Source: Pseudalgibacter ostreae (lineage in GTDB: Bacteria; Bacteroidota; Bacteroidia; Flavobacteriales; Flavobacteriaceae). From it: a DNA stretch of 64,000 bases. The translations under genes were made by a program, and so were the position numbers. The stretch lies in contig NZ_JBHMFC010000042.1 of assembly GCF_042427585.1 (NCBI RefSeq), forward strand, positions 1 through 64,000. Direction: 5' to 3'. This document shows, one piece after another, positions 26,545 through 35,277 of the stretch. Each line of letters begins with the position of its first letter. The stretch's first letter is position 1. The notes beneath the pieces are model-generated. The model was not told where the DNA came from and did not search any database. It saw only the letters and a program-made list of their open reading frames with translations.

Positions 26545-26823
26545 ATGGCAAGATCATTAAAAAAGGGACCTTACGTTCATTATAAATTAGAGAAAAAAGT
26601 TGCTGTTAATGTTGAAACCAACAAAAAAAGCGTTATCAAAACCTGGTCTAGAGCCAGTATGATTACACCTGATTTTGTAGGACAAACCATAGCAGTGCAC
26701 AATGGCCGTCAATTTGTGCCAGTATACGTTACTGAGAACATGGTAGGCCATAAACTTGGAGAATTTTCACCAACACGTTCATTCCGTGGGCATGCAGGTG
26801 CTAAAAATAAAGGTAAAAAATAG
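26545..26823 (+). CDS. rpsS: 30S ribosomal protein S19
   Basis: Head protein of the 30S subunit, near the A-site finger. The 92 residues start ARSLKKGPYVHYKLEKKV and include TWSRASMITPDFVGQTIAVHNG and GHKLGEFSPTRSFRGHAG, all diagnostic. It is 6 bases upstream of rplV. Confidence 0.99.
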   Translation: MARSLKKGPYVHYKLEKKVAVNVETNKKSVIKTWSRASMITPDFVGQTIAVHNGRQFVPVYVTENMVGHKLGEFSPTRSFRGHAGAKNKGKK

Positions 26824-26829
26824 TAAGCA

Positions 26830-27237
26830 ATGGGAAGTCGTAAAAAACAAATGGCAGACGCTATTAAGGAAGCAAAAAAAGAAATTGCTTTTGCAAAACT
26901 TAATAACTGTCCTACATCACCAAGAAAAATGCGTTTAGTAGCCGATTTAGTAAGAGGCGAACGCGTAGAGAAAGCGCTTAATATTTTAAAATTCAACCAA
27001 AAAGAAGCTTCTGGAAAATTAGAGAAATTGCTTTTATCGGCAATTGCCAACTGGCAATCTAAAAATGAAGAAGCTAGTCTTGAAGACGCTGAATTGATTG
27101 TTAAAGAGATTAGAGTGGATGGCGGATCTATGTTAAAAAGATTACGTCCAGCACCTCAAGGTCGCGCACATAGAATAAGAAAACGTTCTAACCACGTTAC
27201 AATAGTAGTTGGAGCTAACAATAACACACAAAGCTAG
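26830..27237 (+). CDS. rplV: 50S ribosomal protein L22
   Basis: Exit-tunnel protein. The 135-residue product is longer than the roughly 110 residues of E. coli L22 because of a Lys/Ala-rich N-terminal extension. The conserved core runs from CPTSPRKMRLVADLVRG to the tunnel hairpin GGSMLKRLRPAPQGRAHRIRKRSNHVTI. It lies 9 bases before rpsC. Confidence 0.99.
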   Translation: MGSRKKQMADAIKEAKKEIAFAKLNNCPTSPRKMRLVADLVRGERVEKALNILKFNQKEASGKLEKLLLSAIANWQSKNEEASLEDAELIVKEIRVDGGSMLKRLRPAPQGRAHRIRKRSNHVTIVVGANNNTQS

Positions 27238-27246
27238 GATAGAAGT

Positions 27247-27966
27247 ATGGGACAAAAAACAAATCCAATCGGAAATCGCTTAGGAATTATCAGAGGATGG
27301 GAATCTAACTGGTATGGAGGAAATGATTATGGAGACAAGCTTGCCGAAGACGATAAAATTAGAAAATACGTTCACGCACGTTTATCTAAAGCCAGTGTTA
27401 GTAGAGTAATAATTGAAAGAACTTTAAAACTTGTAACCGTTACTATCACGACGGCTCGCCCAGGTATCATTATTGGTAAAGGTGGCCAAGAGGTAGACAA
27501 GTTAAAAGAAGAGCTTAAAAATATTACTGATAAAGAAGTTCAGATCAATATTTTTGAAATCAAAAGACCTGAACTAGATGCCTTTTTAGTAGGATCGAGT
27601 GTTGCTCGTCAAATTGAAAATAGAATTTCATACAGACGTGCCATTAAAATGGCAATTGCAGCTACGATGCGAATGAATGCAGAAGGGATCAAGATCCAGA
27701 TTAGTGGTCGTTTAAACGGTGCTGAAATGGCACGTAGTGAACACTACAAAGAAGGACGTATTCCTTTATCAACCTTTAGAGCCGATATCGATTATGCACT
27801 TGTTGAGGCGCACACTACTTACGGTAGATTAGGTGTGAAAGTGTGGATCATGAAAGGTGAAGTGTATGGTAAAAGAGAACTTTCTCCACTTGTTGGATTG
27901 TCCAAGAAGCAAGGAAAAGGTGGACCGTCGAGAGATGGCAATTCCAAACCTCGTCGTAGAAAGTAA
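27247..27966 (+). CDS. rpsC: 30S ribosomal protein S3
   Basis: Forms part of the mRNA entry site. The 239 residues start GQKTNPIGNRLGIIRGWES. They have the KH domain with RPGIIIGKGGQEVDKLKEEL and the C-terminal domain ISGRLNGAEMARSEHYKEGRIPLSTFRADIDY. A basic tail closes the protein. It is followed after 22 bases by rplP. Confidence 0.99.
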   Translation: MGQKTNPIGNRLGIIRGWESNWYGGNDYGDKLAEDDKIRKYVHARLSKASVSRVIIERTLKLVTVTITTARPGIIIGKGGQEVDKLKEELKNITDKEVQINIFEIKRPELDAFLVGSSVARQIENRISYRRAIKMAIAATMRMNAEGIKIQISGRLNGAEMARSEHYKEGRIPLSTFRADIDYALVEAHTTYGRLGVKVWIMKGEVYGKRELSPLVGLSKKQGKGGPSRDGNSKPRRRK

Positions 27967-27988
27967 TTTTTTATAAAGTAAGAAAAAA

Positions 27989-28408
27989 ATGTTACAGCCT
28001 AGAAGAACAAAATTTCGTAAGCAGCAAAAAGGACGTATGAAAGGGATCTCTCAGAGAGGTCACCAACTTTCAAACGGTACTTTTGGAATAAAAGCGCTAG
28101 ATTCAAATTTTTTAACGTCACGTCAGATAGAGGCAGCTCGTATCGCCGCGACCCGTTATATGAAAAGAGAAGGTCAACTTTGGATTAAAATATTTCCAGA
28201 CAAGCCTATTACAAAAAAGCCTCTTGAAGTACGTATGGGTAAAGGTAAAGGAGCCGTTGAGTATTGGGTAGCCGTTGTAAAACCAGGAAGAGTATTATTT
28301 GAAATAGGAGGCGTGCCATTGGACGTTGCAAAAGAAGCATTGCGTCTAGCAGCACAAAAGCTACCTGTTAAAACTAAGTTTTTAATCGCTAGAGATTACG
28401 AAGCATAA
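27989..28408 (+). CDS. rplP: 50S ribosomal protein L16
   Basis: Binds 23S rRNA near the A site. The 139 residues begin MLQPRRTKFRKQQKGRMKG and carry RQIEAARIAATRYMKREGQLWIKIFPDKP and the VRMGKGKGAVEYWVA loop. Normal length and position between rpsC and rpmC. Confidence 0.99.
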   Translation: MLQPRRTKFRKQQKGRMKGISQRGHQLSNGTFGIKALDSNFLTSRQIEAARIAATRYMKREGQLWIKIFPDKPITKKPLEVRMGKGKGAVEYWVAVVKPGRVLFEIGGVPLDVAKEALRLAAQKLPVKTKFLIARDYEA

Positions 28409-28421
28409 TTTATTTGATATT

Positions 28422-28613
28422 ATGAAACAATCAGAAATTAAAGAATTATCTGTAGCTGAGTTACAAGAGAAACTTGGTGAGACAAAAAAGAGTTATTCAG
28501 ATCTAAAATTAGCGCATGCAATATCTCCTTTAGAAAATCCAATCCAATTACGTTCTGCAAGAAGAAACGTAGCTAGAATTGCGACCGAATTAACTAAAAG
28601 AGAATTACAATAA
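28422..28613 (+). CDS. rpmC: 50S ribosomal protein L29
   Basis: A 63-residue helical protein at the tunnel exit (MKQSEIKELSVAELQEKL, then a second helix with NPIQLRSARRNVARI). Normal length. It is 13 bases after rplP and about 10 before rpsQ. Confidence 0.98.
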   Translation: MKQSEIKELSVAELQEKLGETKKSYSDLKLAHAISPLENPIQLRSARRNVARIATELTKRELQ

Positions 28614-28626
28614 TTCTGCTGAAATG

Positions 28627-28884
28627 ATGGAAACAAGAAATTTAAGAAAAGAACGTGTAGGAGTTGTTACTAGTAACAAAATGCAAAAATCGATAGTGGT
28701 TGCAGAGGTTAAAAAAGTAAAACACCCTATGTATGGTAAGTTCGTGTTGAAAACAAAAAAATATGTTGCACACGACGAAACGAACGACTGTAATGTTGGA
28801 GATACCGTAAAGATCATGGAAACAAGACCTTTAAGTAAATCTAAATGTTGGAGATTAGTTGAAATAATTGAAAGAGCTAAATAA
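28627..28884 (+). CDS. rpsQ: 30S ribosomal protein S17
   Basis: OB-fold protein of the 30S body. Two adjacent ATG codons (28624, 28627) are possible; the second is chosen because family members start METRNLRKERVG. Diagnostic segments are VTSNKMQKSIVVAEV, HPMYGKFVLKTKKY and the VGDTVKIMETRPLSKSKCWRLVEI ending. It is 2 bases from rplN. Confidence 0.97.
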   Translation: METRNLRKERVGVVTSNKMQKSIVVAEVKKVKHPMYGKFVLKTKKYVAHDETNDCNVGDTVKIMETRPLSKSKCWRLVEIIERAK

Positions 28885-28886
28885 TT

Positions 28887-29255
28887 ATGTTACAGCAAGA
28901 ATCAAGATTAAAAGTCGCAGATAACACTGGAGCCAAGGAAGTTTTAACAATCCGGGTTCTAGGTGGTACTAAAAGAAGATATGCTTCTGTAGGAGACAAA
29001 ATTGTTGTTTCAGTTAAAGATGCAACCCCTAATGGAAACATTAAAAAGGGTGCTGTTTCAACTGCAGTTGTAGTTCGTACAAAAAAAGAAGTGAGACGAC
29101 CAGACGGATCCTATATCCGATTTGACGATAACGCTTGTGTCCTTTTAAATCCGCAAGGAGAAATGAGAGGAACACGTGTTTTTGGTCCTGTTGCTAGAGA
29201 ACTTCGTGATAAACAATTCATGAAGATTGTATCATTAGCACCTGAAGTGCTTTAA
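28887..29255 (+). CDS. rplN: 50S ribosomal protein L14
   Basis: Interface protein in bridge B8. The 122 residues begin MLQQESRLKVADNTGAKEV and include GGTKRRYASVGD, IKKGAVSTAVVVRTKKEVRRPDGS and GTRVFGPVARELRDK. Length is exactly typical. Confidence 0.99.
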   Translation: MLQQESRLKVADNTGAKEVLTIRVLGGTKRRYASVGDKIVVSVKDATPNGNIKKGAVSTAVVVRTKKEVRRPDGSYIRFDDNACVLLNPQGEMRGTRVFGPVARELRDKQFMKIVSLAPEVL

Positions 29256-29269
29256 TACATTAATTTAAG

Positions 29270-29581
29270 ATGACAAAGCTTAAAATAAAAACTGGAGATA
29301 CCGTTAAAGTTATTGCCGGAGACCATAAAGGAGCCGAAGGTAAAGTACAAAAGGTGTTGAAAGAAAAGAATAAAGCGATTGTTGAGGGTGTAAACTTGGT
29401 TAAGAAACATACGAAACCAAGTGCGCAAAGTCCTCAAGGTGGAATCGTGGAAAAAGAAGCCGCTATTCATATATCTAACTTATCATTGTTAACTTCAAAA
29501 GGAGAAACAACACGTGTAGGATATAGAGTGGAAGGCGATAAGAAAGTAAGATTTTCAATAAAATCTAATGAAGTAATATAG
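29270..29581 (+). CDS. rplX: 50S ribosomal protein L24
   Basis: Assembly-initiator protein. The 103 residues have the KOW motif KIKTGDTVKVIAGDHKGAEGKV and the loop GVNLVKKHTKPSAQSPQGGIVEKEAAIH. It is 14 bases after rplN and 2 before rplE. Confidence 0.99.
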   Translation: MTKLKIKTGDTVKVIAGDHKGAEGKVQKVLKEKNKAIVEGVNLVKKHTKPSAQSPQGGIVEKEAAIHISNLSLLTSKGETTRVGYRVEGDKKVRFSIKSNEVI

Positions 29582-29583
29582 TT

Positions 29584-30135
29584 ATGGCATATACACCTAG
29601 ACTTAAAGAAGAGTACAAAAGCAGAGTAATTGCAGCTCTTACAGACGAATTTGGTTATACTAACGTAATGCAAGTACCAAAACTAACTAAGATAGTAATA
29701 TCTAAAGGGGTTGGAGCAGCAGTAGCAGACAAGAAACTTATCGACTATGCAGTGGAGGAGTTGGCAACTATATCCGGTCAAAAGGCTATATCTACCATAT
29801 CTAAAAAAGACGTAGCATCATTCAAATTGCGTAAAGGCATGCCAATTGGGGCAAAAGTAACATTACGTGGAGAGAAAATGTACGATTTCTTAGATCGCTT
29901 AGTAACATCTGCATTACCACGTGTAAGAGATTTTAACGGGATAAAAGCGAAAGGATTTGACGGAAGAGGTAACTACAACTTAGGGGTTACCGAACAAATT
30001 ATCTTTCCAGAGATAAATATTGATCAAGTTAATAAAATCTCAGGAATGGATATTACATTTGTAACATCTGCAGATACGGATAAAGAAGCAAAATCATTAT
30101 TAACCGAATTAGGGTTACCTTTTCAAAAGAACTAA
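29584..30135 (+). CDS. rplE: 50S ribosomal protein L5
   Basis: Binds 5S rRNA and contacts P-site tRNA. The 183 residues include MQVPKLTKIVISKGVG, FKLRKGMPIGAKVTLRG, LPRVRDFNGI, GRGNYNLGVTEQIIFPEI and the closing TELGLPFQKN. It lies 3 bases before rpsN. Confidence 0.99.
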   Translation: MAYTPRLKEEYKSRVIAALTDEFGYTNVMQVPKLTKIVISKGVGAAVADKKLIDYAVEELATISGQKAISTISKKDVASFKLRKGMPIGAKVTLRGEKMYDFLDRLVTSALPRVRDFNGIKAKGFDGRGNYNLGVTEQIIFPEINIDQVNKISGMDITFVTSADTDKEAKSLLTELGLPFQKN

Positions 30136-30138
30136 GAT

Positions 30139-30408
30139 ATGGCTAAAGAATCAATGAAAGCCCGTGAGGTGAAAAGATCTAAAACAGTAGCAAAATATGC
30201 TGAAAAACGCAAAGCTTTAAAAGAAGCTGGCGATTATGAAGCATTACAAAAGTTACCAAAAAACGCATCTCCAGTTCGTCAACACAACAGATGTAAATTA
30301 ACAGGTAGACCTAGAGGATATATGAGAACGTTTGGACTTTCTCGTGTAACATTTAGAGAAATGGCTAATCAAGGTCTTATACCTGGAGTTAGAAAAGCAA
30401 GTTGGTAA
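30139..30408 (+). CDS. rpsN: 30S ribosomal protein S14, zinc-free form
   Basis: The 89-residue long form of S14. The C-terminal region has QHNRCKLTGRPRGYMRTFGLSRVTFREMANQGLIPGV. Only one cysteine of the zinc-binding pattern is present, so this is the C-minus type that needs no zinc. A 79-base gap with a hairpin separates it from rpsH. Confidence 0.99.
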   Translation: MAKESMKAREVKRSKTVAKYAEKRKALKEAGDYEALQKLPKNASPVRQHNRCKLTGRPRGYMRTFGLSRVTFREMANQGLIPGVRKASW

Positions 30409-30438
30409 TATTATTTTAATAATCAGATTTAAGGTTCT

Positions 30439-30458
30439 ATCCCGATAGTTTTCGGGAT
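30439..30458 (+). repeat. CCCGAT-type hairpin between rpsN and rpsH
   Basis: ATCCCGA (30439-30445) and TCGGGAT (30452-30458) form a 7-base stem around 6 bases. No T-run follows. It resembles the short palindromes at 23954, 48682 and 51661. Confidence 0.6.
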
Positions 30459-30487
30459 TGAAAACCAAAATCGCAAATCAATTCATT

Positions 30488-30886
30488 ATGTACACAGATC
30501 CAATCGCGGATTATTTGACAAGAATTAGAAACGCAGTGCGTGCCAACCATAGAGTGGTTGAGATCCCTGCTTCTAATCTTAAAAAAGGAATCACTAAAAT
30601 ATTATTCGAACAAGGATATATTTTAAGTTACAAATTTGATGATTCTACAGTACAAGGCACTATCAAAATAGCGCTTAAGTACAATAAAGAAACCAAAGAA
30701 CCAGTAATTAAGAAACTTCAAAGAATAAGTAAACCGGGCTTACGTAAGTATGCGGGTTCTACAGAATTACCAAGAATTCTTAATGGTTTAGGGATTGCTA
30801 TCGTTTCAACTTCTCATGGAGTAATGACGGGCAAACAAGCCAAAAGAGACAACGTAGGTGGTGAAGTTTTATGTTACGTTTACTAA
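30488..30886 (+). CDS. rpsH: 30S ribosomal protein S8
   Basis: Central-domain 16S-binding protein and spc-operon repressor in E. coli. The start is set at 30488 (MYTDPIADYLTRIRNA), the family N-terminus; an upstream ATG would add 10 unconserved residues. It has 132 residues. It ends with GIAIVSTSHGVMTGKQAKRDNVGGEVLCYVY. Confidence 0.98.
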   Translation: MYTDPIADYLTRIRNAVRANHRVVEIPASNLKKGITKILFEQGYILSYKFDDSTVQGTIKIALKYNKETKEPVIKKLQRISKPGLRKYAGSTELPRILNGLGIAIVSTSHGVMTGKQAKRDNVGGEVLCYVY

Positions 30887-30904
30887 TTTAAAAGCCGAAA
30901 AGAA

Positions 30905-31447
30905 ATGTCAAGAATAGGAAATAGTCCAGTAGCCATTCCAGAAGGTGTAACAGTTAACGTTAAAGATAACGAAGTAACTGTAAAAGGAAAATTAGGAGAG
31001 TTAACACAAAATTTTAGCTCTATAGATATAAAGATTGAAGATGGCCAGGTGATTTTAGCACGTGCAGCTGATACAAAAGACCTGAAAGCAAAGCACGGAC
31101 TTTATCGATCTCTTATAGATAACATGATACATGGTGTGTCTAAAGGATGGACAAAAGAGTTGGAGTTTGTTGGTGTAGGTTATAGAGCTTCGCACCAAGG
31201 ACAAAAATTAGAATTAGCTTTAGGTTTTTCACATAATATCATTCTAGATGTCGCTCCTGAAGTGACTGTAGAAACCATATCTGAAAAAGGAAAGAACCCG
31301 ATAGTAAAACTAACATCATTTGATAAACAACTTGTTGGTCAAATAGCGGCAAAAATCCGTGATTTTAGAAGACCAGAACCTTACAAAGGAAAAGGGATTA
31401 AGTTTGTTGGTGAGGTATTAAGAAGAAAAGCAGGTAAATCAGCTTAA
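30905..31447 (+). CDS. rplF: 50S ribosomal protein L6
   Basis: Binds near the sarcin-ricin loop. The 180 residues begin SRIGNSPVAIPEGVTVNVKDN, contain the two related L6 domains, and end with the conserved RRPEPYKGKGIKFVGEVLRRKAGK. The gene is followed by a 92-base spacer with AAATCGT-type short direct repeats (about 31499-31539). Confidence 0.99.
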   Translation: MSRIGNSPVAIPEGVTVNVKDNEVTVKGKLGELTQNFSSIDIKIEDGQVILARAADTKDLKAKHGLYRSLIDNMIHGVSKGWTKELEFVGVGYRASHQGQKLELALGFSHNIILDVAPEVTVETISEKGKNPIVKLTSFDKQLVGQIAAKIRDFRRPEPYKGKGIKFVGEVLRRKAGKSA

Positions 31448-31539
31448 AAGTATTTACGATTGTAAGTTTTTTTAGAACTACGAATTTTAATTGGTAAATC
31501 TATAAATCTTAAATCGTTAATCATAAATCGTAAATCGAA

Positions 31540-31896
31540 ATGGCATTAACAAAAAATCAAAGAAGAACAAGAATAAAAAACAGAATTCGTAAGATAGTTT
31601 CTGGCACAGAAGCTAGACCTAGATTATCTGTTTTTAGAAGTAATAAAGAAATCTATGCTCAACTTGTAGATGATGTAACGGGTAAAACACTTGCTGCAGC
31701 ATCTTCAAGAGACAAAGATATTAACACTGCAAAAGTTACTAAAGTTGAAGCAGCTGCACTAGTAGGGAAAGCCCTAGCGGAAAAAGCTTTAAAAGTAGGT
31801 GTGGAAACCATCTCTTTTGACAGAGGCGGCTATTTATATCACGGTAGAGTAAAATCATTAGCTGAAGGAGCTAGAGAAGCAGGACTAAAATTCTAA
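31540..31896 (+). CDS. rplR: 50S ribosomal protein L18
   Basis: 5S-rRNA-binding protein. The 118 residues include RRTRIKNRIRKIVSGTEARPRLSVFRSNKEIYAQ and the closing SFDRGGYLYHGRVKSLAEGAREAGLKF. It is 6 bases before rpsE. Confidence 0.99.
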   Translation: MALTKNQRRTRIKNRIRKIVSGTEARPRLSVFRSNKEIYAQLVDDVTGKTLAAASSRDKDINTAKVTKVEAAALVGKALAEKALKVGVETISFDRGGYLYHGRVKSLAEGAREAGLKF

Positions 31897-31902
31897 GAAA
31901 TT

Positions 31903-32427
31903 ATGTATCGAAAATATAAAAGCGCAGAGTTAGTTAAACCAAGTGGATTAGATCTTAAAGATCGTTTAGTTGGTGTACAAAGAGTTACCAAAGTAACTAA
32001 AGGTGGTAGAGCATTTGGTTTTTCGGCAATCGTAGTGGTTGGTGACGAAGCAGGTGTTGTAGGACAAGGTTTAGGGAAATCTAAAGACGTGGCCAGTGCC
32101 ATTGCAAAAGGAATAGAAGATGCTAAGAAAAATTTAGTACGTATTCCTTTAAAAGGAAAAACAATACCTCACGAACAAAAGGGTAAATATGCAGGTGCAC
32201 GAGTAAATATTATTCCTGCAGCTCCAGGTACCGGTGTTATCGCTGGTGGTGCTGTAAGAACTGTATTAGAGGCTGTTGGTGTACACGACGTATTATCAAA
32301 ATCTCAAGGGTCTTCAAATCCTCATAACGTTGTAAAAGCAACATTCGATGCTTTACTTCAATTGAGAGATGCGAACGCTATTGCAAGAGATAGAGGTATT
32401 TCACTTGAACAAGTTTTTAACGCTTAA
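31903..32427 (+). CDS. rpsE: 30S ribosomal protein S5
   Basis: Accuracy-related protein of the 30S subunit. The 174 residues have LKDRLVGVQRVTKVTKGGRAFGFSAIVVVGD (dsRNA-binding-like domain), PHEQKGKYAGARVNIIPAAPGTGVIAGGAVRTVLE and the SKSQGSSNPHNVVKATFDAL segment. It is 13 bases before rpmD. Confidence 0.99.
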   Translation: MYRKYKSAELVKPSGLDLKDRLVGVQRVTKVTKGGRAFGFSAIVVVGDEAGVVGQGLGKSKDVASAIAKGIEDAKKNLVRIPLKGKTIPHEQKGKYAGARVNIIPAAPGTGVIAGGAVRTVLEAVGVHDVLSKSQGSSNPHNVVKATFDALLQLRDANAIARDRGISLEQVFNA

Positions 32428-32440
32428 TCATAAGACAGAA

Positions 32441-32623
32441 ATGGCAAAAATTAAAGTAACAAAGGTTAAAAGCGCAATTAATCGTACGCTAAGACAAAAA
32501 AGAACTTTAGAAGCTCTTGGTCTTAAAAAGATTGGTCAAGTAAAAGAGCATGATGCTACACCAAATATTCTTGGTATGGTTGCTAAAGTTTCACATTTAG
32601 TTTCTGTTGAAGAAACAAAATAA
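32441..32623 (+). CDS. rpmD: 50S ribosomal protein L30
   Basis: The start is at 32441 (MAKIKVTKVKSAINR); an upstream ATG would overlap rpsE and add unconserved residues. The 60-residue product contains RTLEALGLKKIGQVKEHDATPNILGMVAKVSHLV, the family core. It lies between rpsE and rplO in the spc order. Confidence 0.98.
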   Translation: MAKIKVTKVKSAINRTLRQKRTLEALGLKKIGQVKEHDATPNILGMVAKVSHLVSVEETK

Positions 32624-32636
32624 TATAAAACTGAAA

Positions 32637-33089
32637 ATGGATTTAAGTAATTTAAAACCTGCAGAAGGTTCAGTAAAAAATCAAGGAAAAAGAGTAGGTA
32701 GAGGACAAGGTTCTGGAAAAGGTGGTACCGCAACACGTGGTCACAAAGGAGCTAAATCACGTTCTGGTTATTCTAAGAAACTAGGATTTGAAGGAGGGCA
32801 AATGCCACTTCAAAGACGTGTTCCTAAATTTGGTTTTACGAATATCAACCGTGTAGAATATCAAGGCATCAACCTAGATACTTTACAAGAATTGGTAGAC
32901 GACAAGAAAATTGAAGATACAGTAAATTTTGAAACCTTATTTGCTCACCGTTTGGCTGGAAAAAACGATCTAATCAAAATATTAGGTAGAGGCGAATTAA
33001 AAGCAAAATTAAAAGTATCAGCTCATAAGTTTACTGCTTCAGCAAAAGCTGCTATAGAAGCTGCTGGAGGAGAAGCTGTAACGTTATAA
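32637..33089 (+). CDS. rplO: 50S ribosomal protein L15
   Basis: Late-assembly protein. The start is set at 32637 (MDLSNLKPAEGSVK), which matches the family; the longer ORF from 32607 begins inside rpmD. The 150 residues carry KRVGRGQGSGKGGTATRGHKGAKSRSG and FEGGQMPLQRRVPKFGF. It is 14 bases before secY. Confidence 0.98.
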   Translation: MDLSNLKPAEGSVKNQGKRVGRGQGSGKGGTATRGHKGAKSRSGYSKKLGFEGGQMPLQRRVPKFGFTNINRVEYQGINLDTLQELVDDKKIEDTVNFETLFAHRLAGKNDLIKILGRGELKAKLKVSAHKFTASAKAAIEAAGGEAVTL

Positions 33090-33103
33090 GCCATATTATA
33101 AGT

Positions 33104-34450
33104 ATGAAATTTATAGAATCGTTAAAGAATGTTTGGAAAATTGAGGAACTAAGAAACAGGATCATAGTTACTTTGGGGCTGCTTTTAGTGTATCGTTTTG
33201 GAGCACAAGTTACATTGCCAGGAATCGATGCCGCTCAATTAGGAGGTTTAGCTAGTAGTGCAGATGGAGGTTTATTAGGTCTTCTTAATGCCTTTACAGG
33301 TGGAGCCTTCGCTAAAGCATCAGTATTTGCTTTAGGTATTATGCCTTACATTTCTGCTTCTATTGTAGTACAGTTAATGGGAATAGCAATTCCTTATTTG
33401 CAAAAACTACAAAAAGAAGGGGCCAGCGGACAAAAGAAAATTAATCAAATAACACGCTGGTTAACTATAGCGATCTGTTTATTGCAGGCTCCTGGTTATT
33501 TAGCAAGTTTGCCTGCTTTAGGTATTCCGCAAAGTGCCTTTTTATTGGGCACAGGGGGTTTGTTTTATTTCTCTTCTGTAGTAATACTTGTAACAGGGTG
33601 TATTTTCGCCATGTGGTTAGGAGAAAAAATTACCGATAAAGGTATTGGTAATGGGATATCCTTATTAATTATGGTGGGTATTATTGCTACATTGCCTTTG
33701 GCATTTGTGCAAAATGCAGCGACTAGACTAGAAGGAAACAATGTTATGTTGATTCTTTTTGAACTGATTATTTGGTTTGTAATCATTCTTGCCGCTATCA
33801 TGTTAGTGATGGGGGTTAGAAAAATTGCAGTTCAGTATGCAAGACGTACCGCTTCTGGCGGATATGAAAAAAGTGCAGCAGCAGGTTCAAGGCAATACAT
33901 CCCTTTAAAACTTAATGCATCGGGTGTAATGCCTATCATCTTTGCTCAAGCAATCATGTTTGTTCCAGGCTTAATTGGAGGGTCTTCTTTTATGAAAGAG
34001 ACTACCGCAGGAGCTTGGATGCAAACCAATTTCTCTGACATGTTTGGGTTTTGGTACAATCTTGTATTTGCTCTGTTAATTATTGTATTTACCTATTTTT
34101 ATACAGCAATTACGGTGCCTACCAATAAAATGGCAGATGACTTAAAACGTAGTGGTGGCTTTATACCTGGTATTCGTCCAGGCTCTGAAACCTCAGAGTA
34201 TTTAGATAAAATCATGTCTCAAATTACCTTACCAGGTTCTATATTTTTAGCGCTTTTGGCTGTGTTCCCAGCTTTTATTGTGAAACTTATGGATGTCCAA
34301 CAAGGCTGGGCATTATTCTTCGGAGGTACCTCACTACTTATTATGGTTGGAGTTGCAATTGATACTATGCAACAGGTAAATTCATACTTGTTAAATAGAC
34401 ACTATGATGGTTTGATGAAGACTGGTAAAAATAGAAAAGCATTAGCTTAA
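33104..34450 (+). CDS. secY: Protein translocase subunit SecY
   Basis: Channel subunit of the Sec translocon in the inner membrane. The 448 residues show ten predicted membrane helices. The plug region follows TM1 (about 40-75), and the family patterns GIMPYISASIVVQLM and ITDKGIGNGISLLIMVGI, plus the cytosolic loop FTYFYTAITVPTNKMADDLKRSGGFIPGIRPG, are present. adk and map do not follow; infA does, as usual in Flavobacteriaceae. Confidence 0.99.
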   Translation: MKFIESLKNVWKIEELRNRIIVTLGLLLVYRFGAQVTLPGIDAAQLGGLASSADGGLLGLLNAFTGGAFAKASVFALGIMPYISASIVVQLMGIAIPYLQKLQKEGASGQKKINQITRWLTIAICLLQAPGYLASLPALGIPQSAFLLGTGGLFYFSSVVILVTGCIFAMWLGEKITDKGIGNGISLLIMVGIIATLPLAFVQNAATRLEGNNVMLILFELIIWFVIILAAIMLVMGVRKIAVQYARRTASGGYEKSAAAGSRQYIPLKLNASGVMPIIFAQAIMFVPGLIGGSSFMKETTAGAWMQTNFSDMFGFWYNLVFALLIIVFTYFYTAITVPTNKMADDLKRSGGFIPGIRPGSETSEYLDKIMSQITLPGSIFLALLAVFPAFIVKLMDVQQGWALFFGGTSLLIMVGVAIDTMQQVNSYLLNRHYDGLMKTGKNRKALA

Positions 34451-34460
34451 ATATTATACT

Positions 34461-34676
34461 ATGGCAAAACAAGCAGCAATAGAGCAGGACGGAACAATTA
34501 TTGAAGCATTATCAAATGCTATGTTTCGTGTTGAATTAGAAAACGGTCACATAGTGACAGCGCATATCTCTGGTAAAATGCGTATGCATTACATTAAATT
34601 GTTACCAGGGGATAAAGTGAAATTAGAAATGAGTCCTTATGATTTATCTAAGGCTAGAATAACTTATAGATACTAA
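34461..34676 (+). CDS. infA: Translation initiation factor IF-1
   Basis: A 71-residue OB-fold protein (AKQAAIEQDGTIIEALSNAMFRVELENGHIVTAHISGKMRMHYIKLLPGDKV pattern, given here in family order). Binds the A site during initiation. It is 10 bases after secY and 6 before rpmJ. Confidence 0.98.
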   Translation: MAKQAAIEQDGTIIEALSNAMFRVELENGHIVTAHISGKMRMHYIKLLPGDKVKLEMSPYDLSKARITYRY

Positions 34677-34682
34677 TATACG

Positions 34683-34799
34683 ATGAAAGTTAGAGCATCC
34701 GTTAAAAAAAGAAGTGCAGATTGTAAAATCGTGCGTAGAAAAGGTAGACTTTACGTGATAAACAAAAAGAATCCTAGATTTAAACAAAGACAAGGGTAA
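34683..34799 (+). CDS. rpmJ: 50S ribosomal protein L36, zinc-free form
   Basis: A 38-codon gene too short for usual ORF thresholds: ATG at 34683, stop at 34797-34799. It starts MKVRASVKKRSADCKIV and ends NPRFKQRQG, which identifies L36. The usual CCCH zinc ligands are reduced to one cysteine (C14), so it is a C-minus paralogue. It lies between infA and rpsM, 2 bases before the latter. Confidence 0.96.
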   Translation: MKVRASVKKRSADCKIVRRKGRLYVINKKNPRFKQRQG

Positions 34800-34801
34800 T
34801 T

Positions 34802-35176
34802 ATGGCAAGAATTGCAGGTGTAGACATACCAAAAAACAAAAGAGGGGTTATTTCCTTAACTTATATCTATGGAATAGGTAAAAGTAGAGCAAAAGATATT
34901 TTAGCTGAAGCTAAAGTTGATGATAGTAAAAAAGTTCAAGATTGGACAGATGACGAAATTGGAAACATTCGTGAAGCTGTTGGAACTTTTAAAATCGAAG
35001 GTGAATTACGTTCTGAAACACAATTGAACATTAAGCGATTAATGGATATTGGATGTTACAGAGGTATTCGTCATAGATCGGGGCTTCCATTAAGAGGGCA
35101 ACGTACTAAGAACAACTCTAGAACAAGAAAAGGTAGAAGAAAAACAGTTGCTAATAAGAAAAAGGTAACTAAATAA
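34802..35176 (+). CDS. rpsM: 30S ribosomal protein S13
   Basis: Head protein contacting P-site tRNA and 50S bridges. The 124 residues begin ARIAGVDIPKNKRGVISLTYIYGIG and include IGCYRGIRHRSGLPLRGQRTKNNSRTRKG. A 101-base spacer without a clear feature separates it from rpsK. Confidence 0.99.
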   Translation: MARIAGVDIPKNKRGVISLTYIYGIGKSRAKDILAEAKVDDSKKVQDWTDDEIGNIREAVGTFKIEGELRSETQLNIKRLMDIGCYRGIRHRSGLPLRGQRTKNNSRTRKGRRKTVANKKKVTK

Positions 35177-35277
35177 TAATTAGTTTTTTAGTAATTAGAC
35201 GTTGGAAGGAATCTGTTTGAAATTATAATGGTTTAGGATTCTAGCGACTATCACTAACAACTAAAAACTATAATACT

